Source: JANNMJ01 sp031397815 (GTDB taxonomy: Bacteria > Bacteroidota > Bacteroidia > Cytophagales > Hymenobacteraceae). Taken from it: a stretch of 31,850 nucleotides of DNA. Position 1 is the stretch's first letter. Each line of letters begins with the position of its first letter. This document shows, piece by piece, positions 22,527-31,463 of this stretch. Location: the NCBI GenBank assembly GCA_031397815.1, contig JANNMJ010000103.1, forward strand, positions 1 through 31,850. The letters run 5' to 3'. The position numbers and the translations under genes are program-made. Below the pieces are notes generated by a model that worked only from the letters and a program-made list of their open reading frames with translations, did no database searches and had not been told where the DNA came from.

Positions 22527-24380
22527 GTGGTATATTTCTACGTGTTTCGAACTCCTCTGCGCACGATTCGTCTAGGGGCATTCGCTGCCCTTCTGACCGG
22601 TGGTCTGTTGACGGGCCTGCTGACTTCGTGCAACTCTGATTCCTCGAAAACGCCCGCCACGAACAAGCCGACCGCCGCCGCCGTCGACCCCACCGCCCCC
22701 GACGCCCCGGCTGCTCCGCCCCGCCCGACCCTAAACCTCGATTCCGCCGCCGTCGGCACTTTTTTCCGCGAGCGGCGGCTGTTCAAGGCGCAGACCACGG
22801 ATGCGCAAACCTTCTATGCCGCCCGGCGTGGGCGGCTGGCGTGGTTCACGCCTTCGGGTAAGCTCGTCGATCAAGCGCATCAGCTGATGCTTCAGCTCCA
22901 AACCGCCGGACAAGACGACGGCCTCGACCCTCGTCGGTACCGCGCCGACCGCCTGCGGCGTCAAATCAGCGCCCTCGATACGGTGCGCCTGACGGCTGCG
23001 GCCGGTGATTCGCTCCCCCTCATCAACCTACTCCGCACCCTCGACCTGAACCTCACGGGCACCTATCTGGCCGTCATCGGCGATCAATATAAAGGGGCTG
23101 TCGACCCCGGTGTGAATGCCGCCGAGGCGTGGAGTCAGCGGCGAAAGCGGGTGCAATTGTGGCGCTCGTTGCAGCGGCTGCTGTCGCGGAGCGATACGAC
23201 GGGGTTGCGAGCGTCGTACGCCGTCAGCAACCGCCACCCGGAATATGCGCGGCTGCGGCAGGTTTATCAGGCTTTTCGGACGCTCGAAAAGGCGGGCGGC
23301 TGGGGCACCGTAACCGCCCGCAAGCAGCGCCTCGACCCCGGCGCGCGCGATTCGGTTTGGGTGCCGAAGCTGCGGCGACGGCTGCGGCGCGAGGCTGCGG
23401 CACTAGCTGGGTCGCTCGATAGCACCTCGGCAGCGGCGTTGGCGGTGGAAGAGCGGCGCCGCGCCTTACTCGCGGTGCCCGCCGATTCGGCGCTTTACGA
23501 TTCGGTTTTGGTCGAAGCGGTGACGCAGTTTCAAGAACGCCACGGGCTGCCCGGCGACGGCGTTATCGGGGCGGGCACGGTGGCGGCGCTCAATGTGCCC
23601 GTTGGGCGGCGGTTGCAGCAGTTGCGCATCAATATGGAGCGGTGGCGGTGGGTGCCGCAACGCACGGGGCCGCGCCATATTTTCGTCAATATCGCTGATT
23701 ATAAGCTGCATCTGATTGAGGACAACCACGAAACGCTCGAAATGCGCGTCATCGTGGGGCAGAAGGCGAAGGCCACGCCCATCTTCGCCGACCGCCTCGA
23801 TTTCATCGTCCTCGCGCCGTACTGGAACTTGCCGCCGAGCATCGTAGTCGAAGAAATTCGGCCTAATATGCTGCGGAATCCGAAGTATCTGGAGAAAGAA
23901 GAAATGGAAGTGGTGAACCGCCGCGACCAAGTCGTGCCGAGTAATAAAGTGGTTTGGAAGGACGTATCCGCCCAGAACTGGTCGAACTGGAGTCAATACC
24001 GGATTCGGCAGCGCCCCGGCAGCCTGAATCCGCTCGGCCCGATCAAGTTCCTGCTCCCCAACGACCACGACGTCTATCTCCACGGCACCCCGCGCCAAGA
24101 GTTATTCGACCAGCAAAAGCGACAATTCAGCCACGGCTGCGTGCGCGTGGAAAACCCGTGGGCGCTCGCCGATGCGCTGCTAAGCGAGCAGCCGGAATGG
24201 ACGTCCGAAAAAATGCACGAAACCGTAGAAGCCGGCAAGCAGACGTGGATTGTGCTCAAGCGCCCGATTCCGGTTTTCATGCTCTACCTCACGGCGTGGG
24301 TCGAGCCAGACGGCACCATCTGCTACCGCGACGATATCTACGGTCACGACCGCACGCTAGCGCGGGCGCTTGGGAATTAA
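22527..24380 (+). CDS. Lipoprotein L,D-transpeptidase (YcbB-like) with peptidoglycan-binding domain
   Basis: A 617-residue enzyme that would form 3-3 cross-links (or attach proteins) in peptidoglycan. Lipoprotein signal FAALLTGGLLTGLLTSC ends at Cys35, followed by a Pro/Ala-rich linker (40-70). An N-terminal YcbB-type scaffold domain spans about 75-310, a peptidoglycan-binding region about 320-360 (EAVTQFQERHGLPGDGVIG), and the YkuD catalytic domain about 385-560, with LHGT and the active-site FSHGCVRVENP (His536, Cys538, Arg540). The start is GTG at 22527; a second GTG at 22542 is possible. It lies on the outer face of the inner membrane or inner face of the outer membrane. No clear promoter was identified in the 200-base divergent gap. 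Confidence 0.93.
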   Translation: MVYFYVFRTPLRTIRLGAFAALLTGGLLTGLLTSCNSDSSKTPATNKPTAAAVDPTAPDAPAAPPRPTLNLDSAAVGTFFRERRLFKAQTTDAQTFYAARRGRLAWFTPSGKLVDQAHQLMLQLQTAGQDDGLDPRRYRADRLRRQISALDTVRLTAAAGDSLPLINLLRTLDLNLTGTYLAVIGDQYKGAVDPGVNAAEAWSQRRKRVQLWRSLQRLLSRSDTTGLRASYAVSNRHPEYARLRQVYQAFRTLEKAGGWGTVTARKQRLDPGARDSVWVPKLRRRLRREAAALAGSLDSTSAAALAVEERRRALLAVPADSALYDSVLVEAVTQFQERHGLPGDGVIGAGTVAALNVPVGRRLQQLRINMERWRWVPQRTGPRHIFVNIADYKLHLIEDNHETLEMRVIVGQKAKATPIFADRLDFIVLAPYWNLPPSIVVEEIRPNMLRNPKYLEKEEMEVVNRRDQVVPSNKVVWKDVSAQNWSNWSQYRIRQRPGSLNPLGPIKFLLPNDHDVYLHGTPRQELFDQQKRQFSHGCVRVENPWALADALLSEQPEWTSEKMHETVEAGKQTWIVLKRPIPVFMLYLTAWVEPDGTICYRDDIYGHDRTLARALGN

Positions 24381-24410
24381 AGTAATCATTCATCAGTAAT
24401 ACCAATAAGC

Positions 24411-24526
24411 TTTGTCATTGCGAGGAACGAAGCAATCCTCGTAGGATGAGCGCATTTGCTGAGCCGCATGCCCAAGCCAACGGGGATTGCTTCGTCGTCG
24501 CAAAGCCTCCTCCTCGCAATGACAAA
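24411..24526. repeat. Dispersed palindromic intergenic repeat, copy B
   Basis: The perfect 16-bp terminal inverted repeat TTTGTCATTGCGAGGA (24411-24426) pairs with 24511-24526, and the inner arms carry GAAGCAATCC and its partner GGATTGCTTC. It is in the opposite orientation to copy A at 5809-5929 (its left arm CAATCCTCGTAGGAT is the complement of copy A's right arm). It fills the gap between two convergent genes, where its RNA hairpin might also act as a terminator. Confidence 0.82.
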
Positions 24527-24584
24527 CTCCTTTATGAGTGCTTAAGAAGAGGGGTCCCTGAAACTGAGGTTATTTACTACTCCG

Positions 24585-27500
24585 TTACCGAGCGCAAACC
24601 CGCCGGAAATCGCACCTCGTGCAATGGTCGGCGTTTTCGGTGCGGCGGATGGGTTCGGTGGGGTCGAGGAGGCGTTGGATGAGCTGGGCGAAGGCGGCTT
24701 CTGAGGCCTCAAGGACGTTGGTGTTTTCGGGGGCGGCGGCGGCGAGGAAATCTAGCGGAGCGGCGAGGCAGCCGTCTTCGAGGTTTTTTAGGGAGATGAT
24801 GACGGCTTGAACGTCGCGTTTTTTTCCGTCGAGGTGGTCGCGTTCGCGGTGCATCAGCTCATAGAGCCAGAGTTGGCGGACTTTGTCGGCGTCGGCGGAA
24901 TCTTCTTCCAAGAGGCGTTTTAGGGCTTCTTCTGACGTGCGCGGGCGCAGTTTGCCGCGCAGGTTCAGGCCGCTGGCTTCCACTTTGCCGGTTTTGTAAT
25001 CGACGATGCGGATCGTGCCACCCGGCAGCTCGTCTACCCGGTCGACGCGGCCGGTGATGCGGACGGCGAGGGGCTTTTCCAGCCCTTCGAGCGGCACGGA
25101 AACCGTTCCGTGGTGCCATTCTTCAAGCGATAGCACCCGCAACGGCTCCTCGCTAACTTCGGCTAAGAGGCGGGCGAGATAGCGGTCGAGCTGCTGCCGG
25201 GCGACGTGCCGTAGCAGGTGATTCATCCCTTGGTCGGGCGGCGGGAGGCGCTCGGTGGGGCGGCCGTCGCCGTTCGCGTCGATGAAAACTTCCGTCAGCA
25301 AATCATCGAGCAGCGCCGACCACGAGCTTACTTCTTCCGGGGTGAGCAGGCGCTGGGCGGCCACAGCGGGGCGCATCAGGCGGTCGAGGACGCCGTGAAT
25401 GGCGTTGCCCAAGTGGTTCGCGCCCAGCTCTTCTTCCACTTCCTCATTCGGATTCAGGCCCGCCACCCGCTTGTAATAAAACTGCATCGGGCACCGCAGA
25501 AACGCGTTCAGCGCCGACGGCGACAGGCCGCGCTCCAGGGCGCCGCGCAACGCGGCCAACACTTCGGGGGTTTTCGGTAGCACCGGCTCGGGGGCGCGCG
25601 GCGGGGTCGGGACGCGCACAATCTCCGTCTGCCAAGTGGTGCGGTGATGACTGGCGGGCACTAAATCGTGCTCGATCTGTAATAAAAACCGGCTCGGCTC
25701 GCCGACGCGCACGCCCTCGGCGCCGGGGAGGGCGTAGAGCAAATCGACGCGGGCGGCGCGTTGGAGGAGGCGCCAGAATTGGTGCGCGGTGTCGGCTTCG
25801 CGGTCGGCGTAGGTGGGGAGGGCGAACTCGGTGAGGAGGTCGTGGGGGAGGAGCGACTCGTGCTTTTTGGCGACCGGTAGCTGGCCTTCGTTGCAGGAAA
25901 GAATGATGAGGTGGTCGAAATCGAGCGCCCGGGTTTCGAGCCAACCCATCACCTGCACCTGCGCAATCGGGTGCCCCTCGAACGGCAGGCGGAGCTGCCG
26001 CAGCCGCGCATACAGAAACAGCCGGAACGCCCGCACCGACGGCTGCTCGGCGCGTTCGCCGAAGGCGCGCCCCAATTGCCGCACCAGTCGGTGAAACGCC
26101 AGTAGGTACTCGCCTTCCATCGCTTCCGGCTCGGGCGCCAGCGCTTGCTGCAACCCCGAATGAAGCGCATTCAGGGCTTCTACGGCGCCACTGGCATCGG
26201 CCCACGGCGCAAAAAGCGCCTCGATGAGCGGGTGCCGTCGGCCCCAGATCCGCAGCTTTTCCAGCGGCACCAGCACCGAGTTGGTGGCCTTGATACGGTC
26301 ACTGATATGCGAAAACAGAAGCTCGCCCGGTTCCTCGTCGGGCGCCGCGCCGGGGGCGGTTTGCTGATGCAGCCAACGCTCGTAGCGGCGCAGCAACGGG
26401 TGCCCGAGGAGCTTCGTGACGGCCTCGTGGTGGTACGTGAGCGTGGTGTCGGCAGCGGACGGGGAGGCGCCATGCGCCGTGCCTTGCGCCGCGCCCTGCG
26501 AGGCCGCAAGCTGCACCTCGAACAGCAGATCAATCAGCGAATACAGCGGCGTGGCCTGAAAGCTCAAGCCCATCGTGACGTTGAACACGCGCACCTCTTC
26601 CGGCAGGCCGTAGAGGACGGGCAGCAGGAGCGTTTCGTCGGGCAATACGACCGCAATAGTGTCCTCTGGATGCTGCGCCAAAGCTTCGGCGACGAGCTGA
26701 CCCGCTACCCGGCCCTGCACCGACGGGTTCGCGACCGCCAACGCCCGCACGGCGCGCGGCCGGTTGAGGAGGTCGGCAGAAGGGCCGTCGGGGAAGCCGA
26801 ACGAGCTGAGGGGCAGGTCGAGGGTTTTTTGCGCCATTCGGAACGGCTTGCCCGCCCGGCTCGGCGAGCCGCCTTCGAGGTAAAACGAATCGGTATCGAA
26901 GCGGACGTCGGCTTTGCCGGCTTTGCGTAGGACTCGAATCAGCTCTTTCTCAGCGGCTGAGAGGTTCCCTAAACCCAGAAACCAGTGGTGCGGCACGGCG
27001 GTGGGGTCGTCCAGAAGCTGCTGCCGGACGGCTTCCCCGGCGTGGCGGTAGGCCATTCCTTCGTACGCGAACTGGTCGGCGAGGAGGGCGCGGCGGAAGT
27101 CGTGGTACACGGGTTCCAGCTCCTTCCAGAACCGCAGGTAGCGCGCGGCGGCGGAGGCGGCTTCATCGGTAGGAAGCTCCACTTGCCAGCGCTCGATGGC
27201 GTGGGCGTCGGAGAGGTAGGCGAAAATCTGTTTGGGGTCGCCCAGCTCTTTGTCGATGGTGGAGAAATCGCGCAGCAAAAGCGGCCCCCAACCAGCGAAA
27301 TCATCGAATTCGAGGTTCGGGAGGTGCTTCTTGAGAGTGTCGTAGAGCCGCAGGTGCAGGGCCAGATCTTCTTCCAGCCCGCCGACGGTATCGGCTAGCT
27401 CGGCCACGAAATCTTCCATCGTGAGGATGCGCGGCGCCCGCATCACCACCCCCGCCGGAACCGCCGCCCGTAGGCTCGCTTGCAAATACAGCACGGCCCG

Positions 27501-27593
27501 CTTGGTGGGCACGATGAGGACTTCCGCCCCCAGCGCATCAGGCGTGTAAGTGGATAAAAGGTGTTGGGCGGCGAGGTCGAAATAAGAAATCAC
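24585..27593 (-). CDS. addB: AddB-like PD-(D/E)XK nuclease subunit with Fe-S cysteines
   Basis: A 1002-residue subunit of a helicase-nuclease for double-strand break processing. The N-terminal two thirds is an AddB/Rep-like helicase fold without a Walker A loop (VLIVPTKRAVLYLQ in its place). The C-terminal RecB-type nuclease domain has His733 (GNAIHGVLD), GRVDRVDE, and Asp865-Tyr-Lys867 in IVDYKTG, so the active site is intact. Four cysteines, Cys701 (FLRCPMQFYY) and Cys991/Cys994/Cys1000 (HCTRCDFRRVC), match the AddB-type 4Fe-4S latch around the nuclease. It lies downstream of the AddA-like gene on the same strand, 159 bases away, with a repeat between. Strongly diverged from Firmicutes AddB, so some databases may only say 'PD-(D/E)XK nuclease family'. 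Confidence 0.87.
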   Translation of the reverse strand: MISYFDLAAQHLLSTYTPDALGAEVLIVPTKRAVLYLQASLRAAVPAGVVMRAPRILTMEDFVAELADTVGGLEEDLALHLRLYDTLKKHLPNLEFDDFAGWGPLLLRDFSTIDKELGDPKQIFAYLSDAHAIERWQVELPTDEAASAAARYLRFWKELEPVYHDFRRALLADQFAYEGMAYRHAGEAVRQQLLDDPTAVPHHWFLGLGNLSAAEKELIRVLRKAGKADVRFDTDSFYLEGGSPSRAGKPFRMAQKTLDLPLSSFGFPDGPSADLLNRPRAVRALAVANPSVQGRVAGQLVAEALAQHPEDTIAVVLPDETLLLPVLYGLPEEVRVFNVTMGLSFQATPLYSLIDLLFEVQLAASQGAAQGTAHGASPSAADTTLTYHHEAVTKLLGHPLLRRYERWLHQQTAPGAAPDEEPGELLFSHISDRIKATNSVLVPLEKLRIWGRRHPLIEALFAPWADASGAVEALNALHSGLQQALAPEPEAMEGEYLLAFHRLVRQLGRAFGERAEQPSVRAFRLFLYARLRQLRLPFEGHPIAQVQVMGWLETRALDFDHLIILSCNEGQLPVAKKHESLLPHDLLTEFALPTYADREADTAHQFWRLLQRAARVDLLYALPGAEGVRVGEPSRFLLQIEHDLVPASHHRTTWQTEIVRVPTPPRAPEPVLPKTPEVLAALRGALERGLSPSALNAFLRCPMQFYYKRVAGLNPNEEVEEELGANHLGNAIHGVLDRLMRPAVAAQRLLTPEEVSSWSALLDDLLTEVFIDANGDGRPTERLPPPDQGMNHLLRHVARQQLDRYLARLLAEVSEEPLRVLSLEEWHHGTVSVPLEGLEKPLAVRITGRVDRVDELPGGTIRIVDYKTGKVEASGLNLRGKLRPRTSEEALKRLLEEDSADADKVRQLWLYELMHRERDHLDGKKRDVQAVIISLKNLEDGCLAAPLDFLAAAAPENTNVLEASEAAFAQLIQRLLDPTEPIRRTENADHCTRCDFRRVCAR

Positions 27594-27627
27594 AGGGATG
27601 TTAGGGGAGGACAGCGGGTGAAATACA

Positions 27628-27756
27628 GTAGGGACGCCTATTGGCGTTCTGTTCAGGCGTAGGGACGCCTATTGGCGTCCTTTTCGTGCAGATTGTCGTT
27701 TTTGATTATGCAGATTAACGTCCTGTTCAGGCGAGGACGCCAATAGGCGTCCCTAC
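27628..27756. repeat. GTAGGGACGCC inverted/direct repeat cluster between addA- and addB-like genes
   Basis: Two direct copies of GTAGGGACGCCTATTGGCG (beginning at 27628 and 27659) and one inverted copy (27735-27756) flank an AT-richer 54-base centre. Each unit is itself an imperfect palindrome (GGACGCC-TATT-GGCGTCC). A second direct repeat, CTGTTCAGGCG (27649-27659 and 27723-27733), accompanies the units. The inverted copy contains the TAG stop codon of the addA-like gene (27753-27755). Confidence 0.82.
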
Positions 27757-30700
27757 GCATCCAACAACACCTCACCCGACAAATTCACCAGCTCACTCGT
27801 CTCTAAATCAAACCACCATGCGCGGATGGTCTGGTAGCCGAGGGCGGCGTAACGGGCGGCGTAGGCCGTGAAGACGGCGCGGGCGGTGGCATCGGCGGCA
27901 TCGGGGGGGAAATCGAGCAACGTGACGCGACGGGCTTCCGGTTCTTCGATGACGCGGGCGGGGAGCGGGTCGGGGGCGGCTTGAGACTCGCTCCCCGCAT
28001 AAATCTCCACCACCGGCACGGCGTCGCGCTGGAAGAGGGGGCCGATTTGCGGGTGCAGCAGCACGCGGCTCAGGTCGAGGTGGAGGGTGGTGGCTTCTAG
28101 GGGCGTCGCCATTCCTTCGGCGCCCATCCGGCGGAGCTGCGCCCCGACGTCGGCGGCCGAGCGGAGGCGCCGGAGGGCGGCGCGGAGCCGATTGACCCGC
28201 TCGCGGGCTGCGACGATAGCGGCGTCCGGGTCGAAGGCGAGGGTTTCGAGCGCCCGGCGCCGCAGGTTCAAGCGCGGCGCCCACGGAATGCCCGCGTGGT
28301 TGTGCAGCTCGAAAAACGGCGCGGCGGCGCGGGCCGCTTGCACGGGAGCTGCCGCGCCTTGGCTCAGTAAAATCCGGTTCTCCTCGACGAGCACCGTCAG
28401 GCCGGGCGCCGTGTCGAGGGTCGGGAGGAGGCCGCGCAGGAGCGCCCCCACGCGGTCGGGGACGGCCGTGGGGTCGTCGGGCTTGTCGGACTTATCGGGC
28501 TTGTCGTTGGCGGGGGTCAGGATGTAGAGGCGGTTGCGCGGCCGGGTGAACGCCACGTACAGCATGTTGAGGTTTTCGAGGAAGGTACGCTCGCGCTCGG
28601 TGTCGTATTGCGCGCCGAGGGCGGTGCCTCTGAGGGCTTTCGTGAGCGACACGACCGCCACGGGCGGCATATTGGGCACGGGGAGCGCGGTGGGGTCGTC
28701 GGGGTTCAGCTCGCCCCACAGTAGCGCGTTTTTCTTCGGACTCAGCTCCCAATCCGCGAACGGCACAATCACGACGCCGTACGCCAGCCCTTTCGATTTG
28801 TGAATCGTGGTAATCGTAATCGCATCGCGGCCTTCGGCGGGCGTGTTCACGCTGAGGGCGTGGGCGCGGTCGTCCCAGTATTGCAGGAAGGCGCCGAGGT
28901 TGTTGCCGTGCTTGAGGCTGAAATCGAGGCTGATATCGAGGAACCGGAGCAGGTAATCGGCTTCGGCGGGCGCGCGGGTGAGCAGCTCGAAAGCCGTCAG
29001 AAGCTGTTCGGCTACTTCATAGAGGCTCAGGCTGCCGAGGCGTTCGGGAGTGGCGGCGGGGAAGCCCAAACCGGCTACTTCGGCCCAAAACACGCTCGCC
29101 TCGGTGCGCTCGGCTTTCGCGAAGACGCCGATTTCGCGGGCACGGTCAGGCTCCGGTAACCGGCTGATAACCACGCGGTCGAGCAGCAACAGGGTGGCGG
29201 CGCGCGCCAGCCCATCGGTGGGGTTGTGGAGCACCCGCAGCACCGCGACGATGAGGTTCACGGAATCGGCGAAATCGAGCTGCAACGAATCGCGCGAGAT
29301 GATATCGAACCCCTGCTGCTTCAGGAACCGCGCAACCGCCCGGCTATGGTAATTCGAGCGGCACAAAACCGCCACATCGGCCAGCGTGAACCCGTCGAGG
29401 AGCGCCTGCGCCACTAGGGCGCGGATGCGCCAGAGCATCGGCGAGTCGCCGGTATGGTCGAGGGCGGGGTCGTGGTCGGGGAGGGGCTCGTCGGTGAGCA
29501 GGCCCGCTACGGGGTCGTAGCGCCGGGCGGGTTCGCGCTTCGGAACAAGTAGCAGCTCGACGTGCGCGGCCGGGTCAGATTGGCGCGGAGTCGGTACCTG
29601 CTGCTTGAACGAATCGGCGTATAAATCGCTCAGCAGGGCGTAGGTGCCGTGCCAATGGTCGCGGGCGGCGGCGAACAGGGCGTTATTAAACGCCACAATC
29701 CCCGGCGCCGACCGGTAATTCTCTTCCAACGATTTCGCATCCACCCGGCCCGCCAGCGCGGTGTACCGGTCCACGAGGAGCGCCTGCGTATCGGGGTTCC
29801 GAATCGCGGCGATCAGCTTGCTCGGCCGCTTTCCGTAGAGATGCACAATCTGCTCCAGCTCGCCGCCGCGCCACCGGTAAATGGCCTGTTTCGCATCGCC
29901 CACGAGCAACGAGCGCTTGCCGCTGCTCACGGCTTCGGCCATCAGCGGCAGCAGGTTGTGCCATTGCAGCGCCGACGTGTCCTGAAACTCATCGATGAGC
30001 AAGTGGCCGTACCGGTCGCCGAGGCGCTCATAAATGAACGGCAGCGGCTCGCGCAGCACCACTTCCGAGATTTTCCTTCCGAACTCGCCAATCAGCACCA
30101 GCCCGCGCTCGCGGCAGATGGTGGTCACCTCGCGCTGCACTTCGCCGAGGAGCGTGAGGTGGAGGTGATGCCGCAGCAATCCATCGAGCAGAATCGACTT
30201 GCTCCGCAGCTCTTCCATCAGATGATACGCGGAACGAAGCTCGGGCACCAGCGCATCCACGCGGGCACGGTCGTCGGGCTTTTTGGCCGCGCCGCCGTAC
30301 CAGTCGTCGTCCTTAATCGTATCCTGAACGGTTTTCGAATCAGTGGCGCGGGTGAGCTGAGCGGCACCCTTCGCGAAGTACGACACGATGCCGTGCGCGC
30401 CGCCCTTGAAATGCTGCGGCGTCAGGCCGGCACTTTCTACCGCGCTCACGCAGGCGGCGCCCAGCTCAGCAGCACCCAGCTCCACCTCGGCGCGCTTGGC
30501 TTTCAGCGCCAGCCCGAGCGTCTGGTAATACGCCAGGCCGCGCCCGTCGGCGGTCAGGTGCCGAATGGCGTCGAGGTAGGTATCATTAAAGAGGTGGTCG
30601 GCGAAGCGCACGAGGTTTTCGCTGAGCGCGTACACCGAGCGGTCTTCGGCGGTCTGCTCCTCGGCGAAGGCGCGGAGCAACCCCGTGAGCAGCACGTCAT

Positions 30701-31229
30701 CGGGGGTAGGCGCGGGGCGGTTCACGCGGTCGAGGAGGCGCGCCACGGCTTCGCGCAGAATCGCGGGCGTATCCATCTCCACCTCGAACCCGGCGGGCAG
30801 GTTCAGGTCGCGGGCGAACGTGCTCACCACGCGCTGCCCGAACGAGTCAATCGTACTCACCGCGAAATCGGCGTAATCGTAGAGCAGCCGCCGGAACGTG
30901 GCCGTCGCGCGCCGCCCCACTTCCGCCCGCCGCCCGGCGCGGGTCTCGTGCCCGGTCAGGCTGTCATCCGTTCCCATCAGGGCCGCGAGTTTGTCCAGAT
31001 AATCATCCTCCTCGCCGCCCGGCTCTTCTGCCAGCACCGCCAACGCCCGCAGCTGCCCGACAATGCGGTGCTTCATCTCACCGGCGGCATCGTTGGTGAA
31101 CGTCAGCGCCAGCACCCCCCGGAATCCATCCGGCTCGGCCGTGGCAAGGGCAAAGCGCAGGTATTCGCGGGTGAGGGTATACGTCTTGCCGGAACCGGCA
31201 GAAGCGGAGTAAATCGTCAGGACAGGCAT
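27753..31229 (-). CDS. addA: AddA-like UvrD/RecB helicase with degenerate C-terminal nuclease domain
   Basis: An SF1A helicase of 1158 residues, the motor of a helicase-nuclease that resects broken DNA ends. MPVLTIYSASAGSGKTYTL gives motif I (Lys15), and ALTFTNDAAGEMKHRI motif Ia. STIDSFGQRVV and motif II LIDEFQDTS (Asp413-Asp417) follow, then GDAKQAIYRWRGG, ENYRSAP, TIHKSKGLAYGVVIVP and YVAFTRPRNRLYIL. The C-terminal region still has the outline of the AddA nuclease (final YAARYAALGYQTIRAWWF) but the expected P-D-R-V reads PARV (Ala1091) and D-F-K reads LDFPPD (Pro1108), so it is probably inactive. The start is taken as ATG 31227-31229, which gives the family N-terminus; the frame stays open upstream through a minisatellite into a symporter fragment, which I do not consider part of this protein. 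Confidence 0.88.
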   Translation of the reverse strand: MPVLTIYSASAGSGKTYTLTREYLRFALATAEPDGFRGVLALTFTNDAAGEMKHRIVGQLRALAVLAEEPGGEEDDYLDKLAALMGTDDSLTGHETRAGRRAEVGRRATATFRRLLYDYADFAVSTIDSFGQRVVSTFARDLNLPAGFEVEMDTPAILREAVARLLDRVNRPAPTPDDVLLTGLLRAFAEEQTAEDRSVYALSENLVRFADHLFNDTYLDAIRHLTADGRGLAYYQTLGLALKAKRAEVELGAAELGAACVSAVESAGLTPQHFKGGAHGIVSYFAKGAAQLTRATDSKTVQDTIKDDDWYGGAAKKPDDRARVDALVPELRSAYHLMEELRSKSILLDGLLRHHLHLTLLGEVQREVTTICRERGLVLIGEFGRKISEVVLREPLPFIYERLGDRYGHLLIDEFQDTSALQWHNLLPLMAEAVSSGKRSLLVGDAKQAIYRWRGGELEQIVHLYGKRPSKLIAAIRNPDTQALLVDRYTALAGRVDAKSLEENYRSAPGIVAFNNALFAAARDHWHGTYALLSDLYADSFKQQVPTPRQSDPAAHVELLLVPKREPARRYDPVAGLLTDEPLPDHDPALDHTGDSPMLWRIRALVAQALLDGFTLADVAVLCRSNYHSRAVARFLKQQGFDIISRDSLQLDFADSVNLIVAVLRVLHNPTDGLARAATLLLLDRVVISRLPEPDRAREIGVFAKAERTEASVFWAEVAGLGFPAATPERLGSLSLYEVAEQLLTAFELLTRAPAEADYLLRFLDISLDFSLKHGNNLGAFLQYWDDRAHALSVNTPAEGRDAITITTIHKSKGLAYGVVIVPFADWELSPKKNALLWGELNPDDPTALPVPNMPPVAVVSLTKALRGTALGAQYDTERERTFLENLNMLYVAFTRPRNRLYILTPANDKPDKSDKPDDPTAVPDRVGALLRGLLPTLDTAPGLTVLVEENRILLSQGAAAPVQAARAAAPFFELHNHAGIPWAPRLNLRRRALETLAFDPDAAIVAARERVNRLRAALRRLRSAADVGAQLRRMGAEGMATPLEATTLHLDLSRVLLHPQIGPLFQRDAVPVVEIYAGSESQAAPDPLPARVIEEPEARRVTLLDFPPDAADATARAVFTAYAARYAALGYQTIRAWWFDLETSELVNLSGEVLLDA

Positions 31230-31266
31230 CGGCGGGGGAGTAAGAGGGTTGGTTTGGTGAAGGTAC

Positions 31267-31306
31267 GGGGGAAGGGGTTTTGGGGGGAAGGGTGGGGGGG
31301 GGCGGG
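31267..31306 (+). other. G-rich tract with quadruplex potential
   Basis: Successive G runs (GGGG, GGGG, GGGGGG, GGG, GGGGGGGGG, GGGG) separated by one to four bases lie just upstream of the addA-like start. They satisfy a four-tract G-quadruplex pattern and are followed directly by the 12-bp minisatellite. Confidence 0.6.
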
Positions 31307-31307
31307 G

Positions 31308-31463
31308 TAGCCCGGCGCGTGGCCCGCCGCGTGGCCCGGCGGGTGGCCCGATGCGGGGCCCGGCGCGGGGCCCGGCGCGTGGCCCGGCTCGTGGCCCGGC
31401 ACGTGGCCCGTCGTGTGGCCCGTCGTGTGGCCCGCCGTGTTGCCCGATGCGTGGCCCGATGAC
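31308..31463. repeat. 12-bp minisatellite, about 13 units
   Basis: Thirteen consecutive 12-mers of the form TGGCCCGNYGYG (plus strand) vary mainly at the last five positions. On the minus strand they encode four-residue repeats (AGPR, DGPH, IGPP); on the plus strand, VARR repeats. The unit closest to the symporter fragment (31452-31463) encodes its V-I-G-P, so the array looks seeded from that sequence. All three frames lack stops over most of its length. Confidence 0.88.

Noticed and set aside
22531..22538. TATATTTC as a -7 box for the L,D-transpeptidase gene
   Set aside because: It lies within the first codons of the reading frame and no -33 element is at the right distance; more likely coding sequence.
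29649..31310. 553-residue plus-strand open frame opposite the AddA-like helicase
   Set aside because: Antisense to recognised helicase motifs; no domain pattern and the tail is the G-rich tract.
31280..31462. Plus-strand 60-residue VARR-repeat protein
   Set aside because: A by-product of the 12-bp minisatellite; no start context and no conserved sequence.
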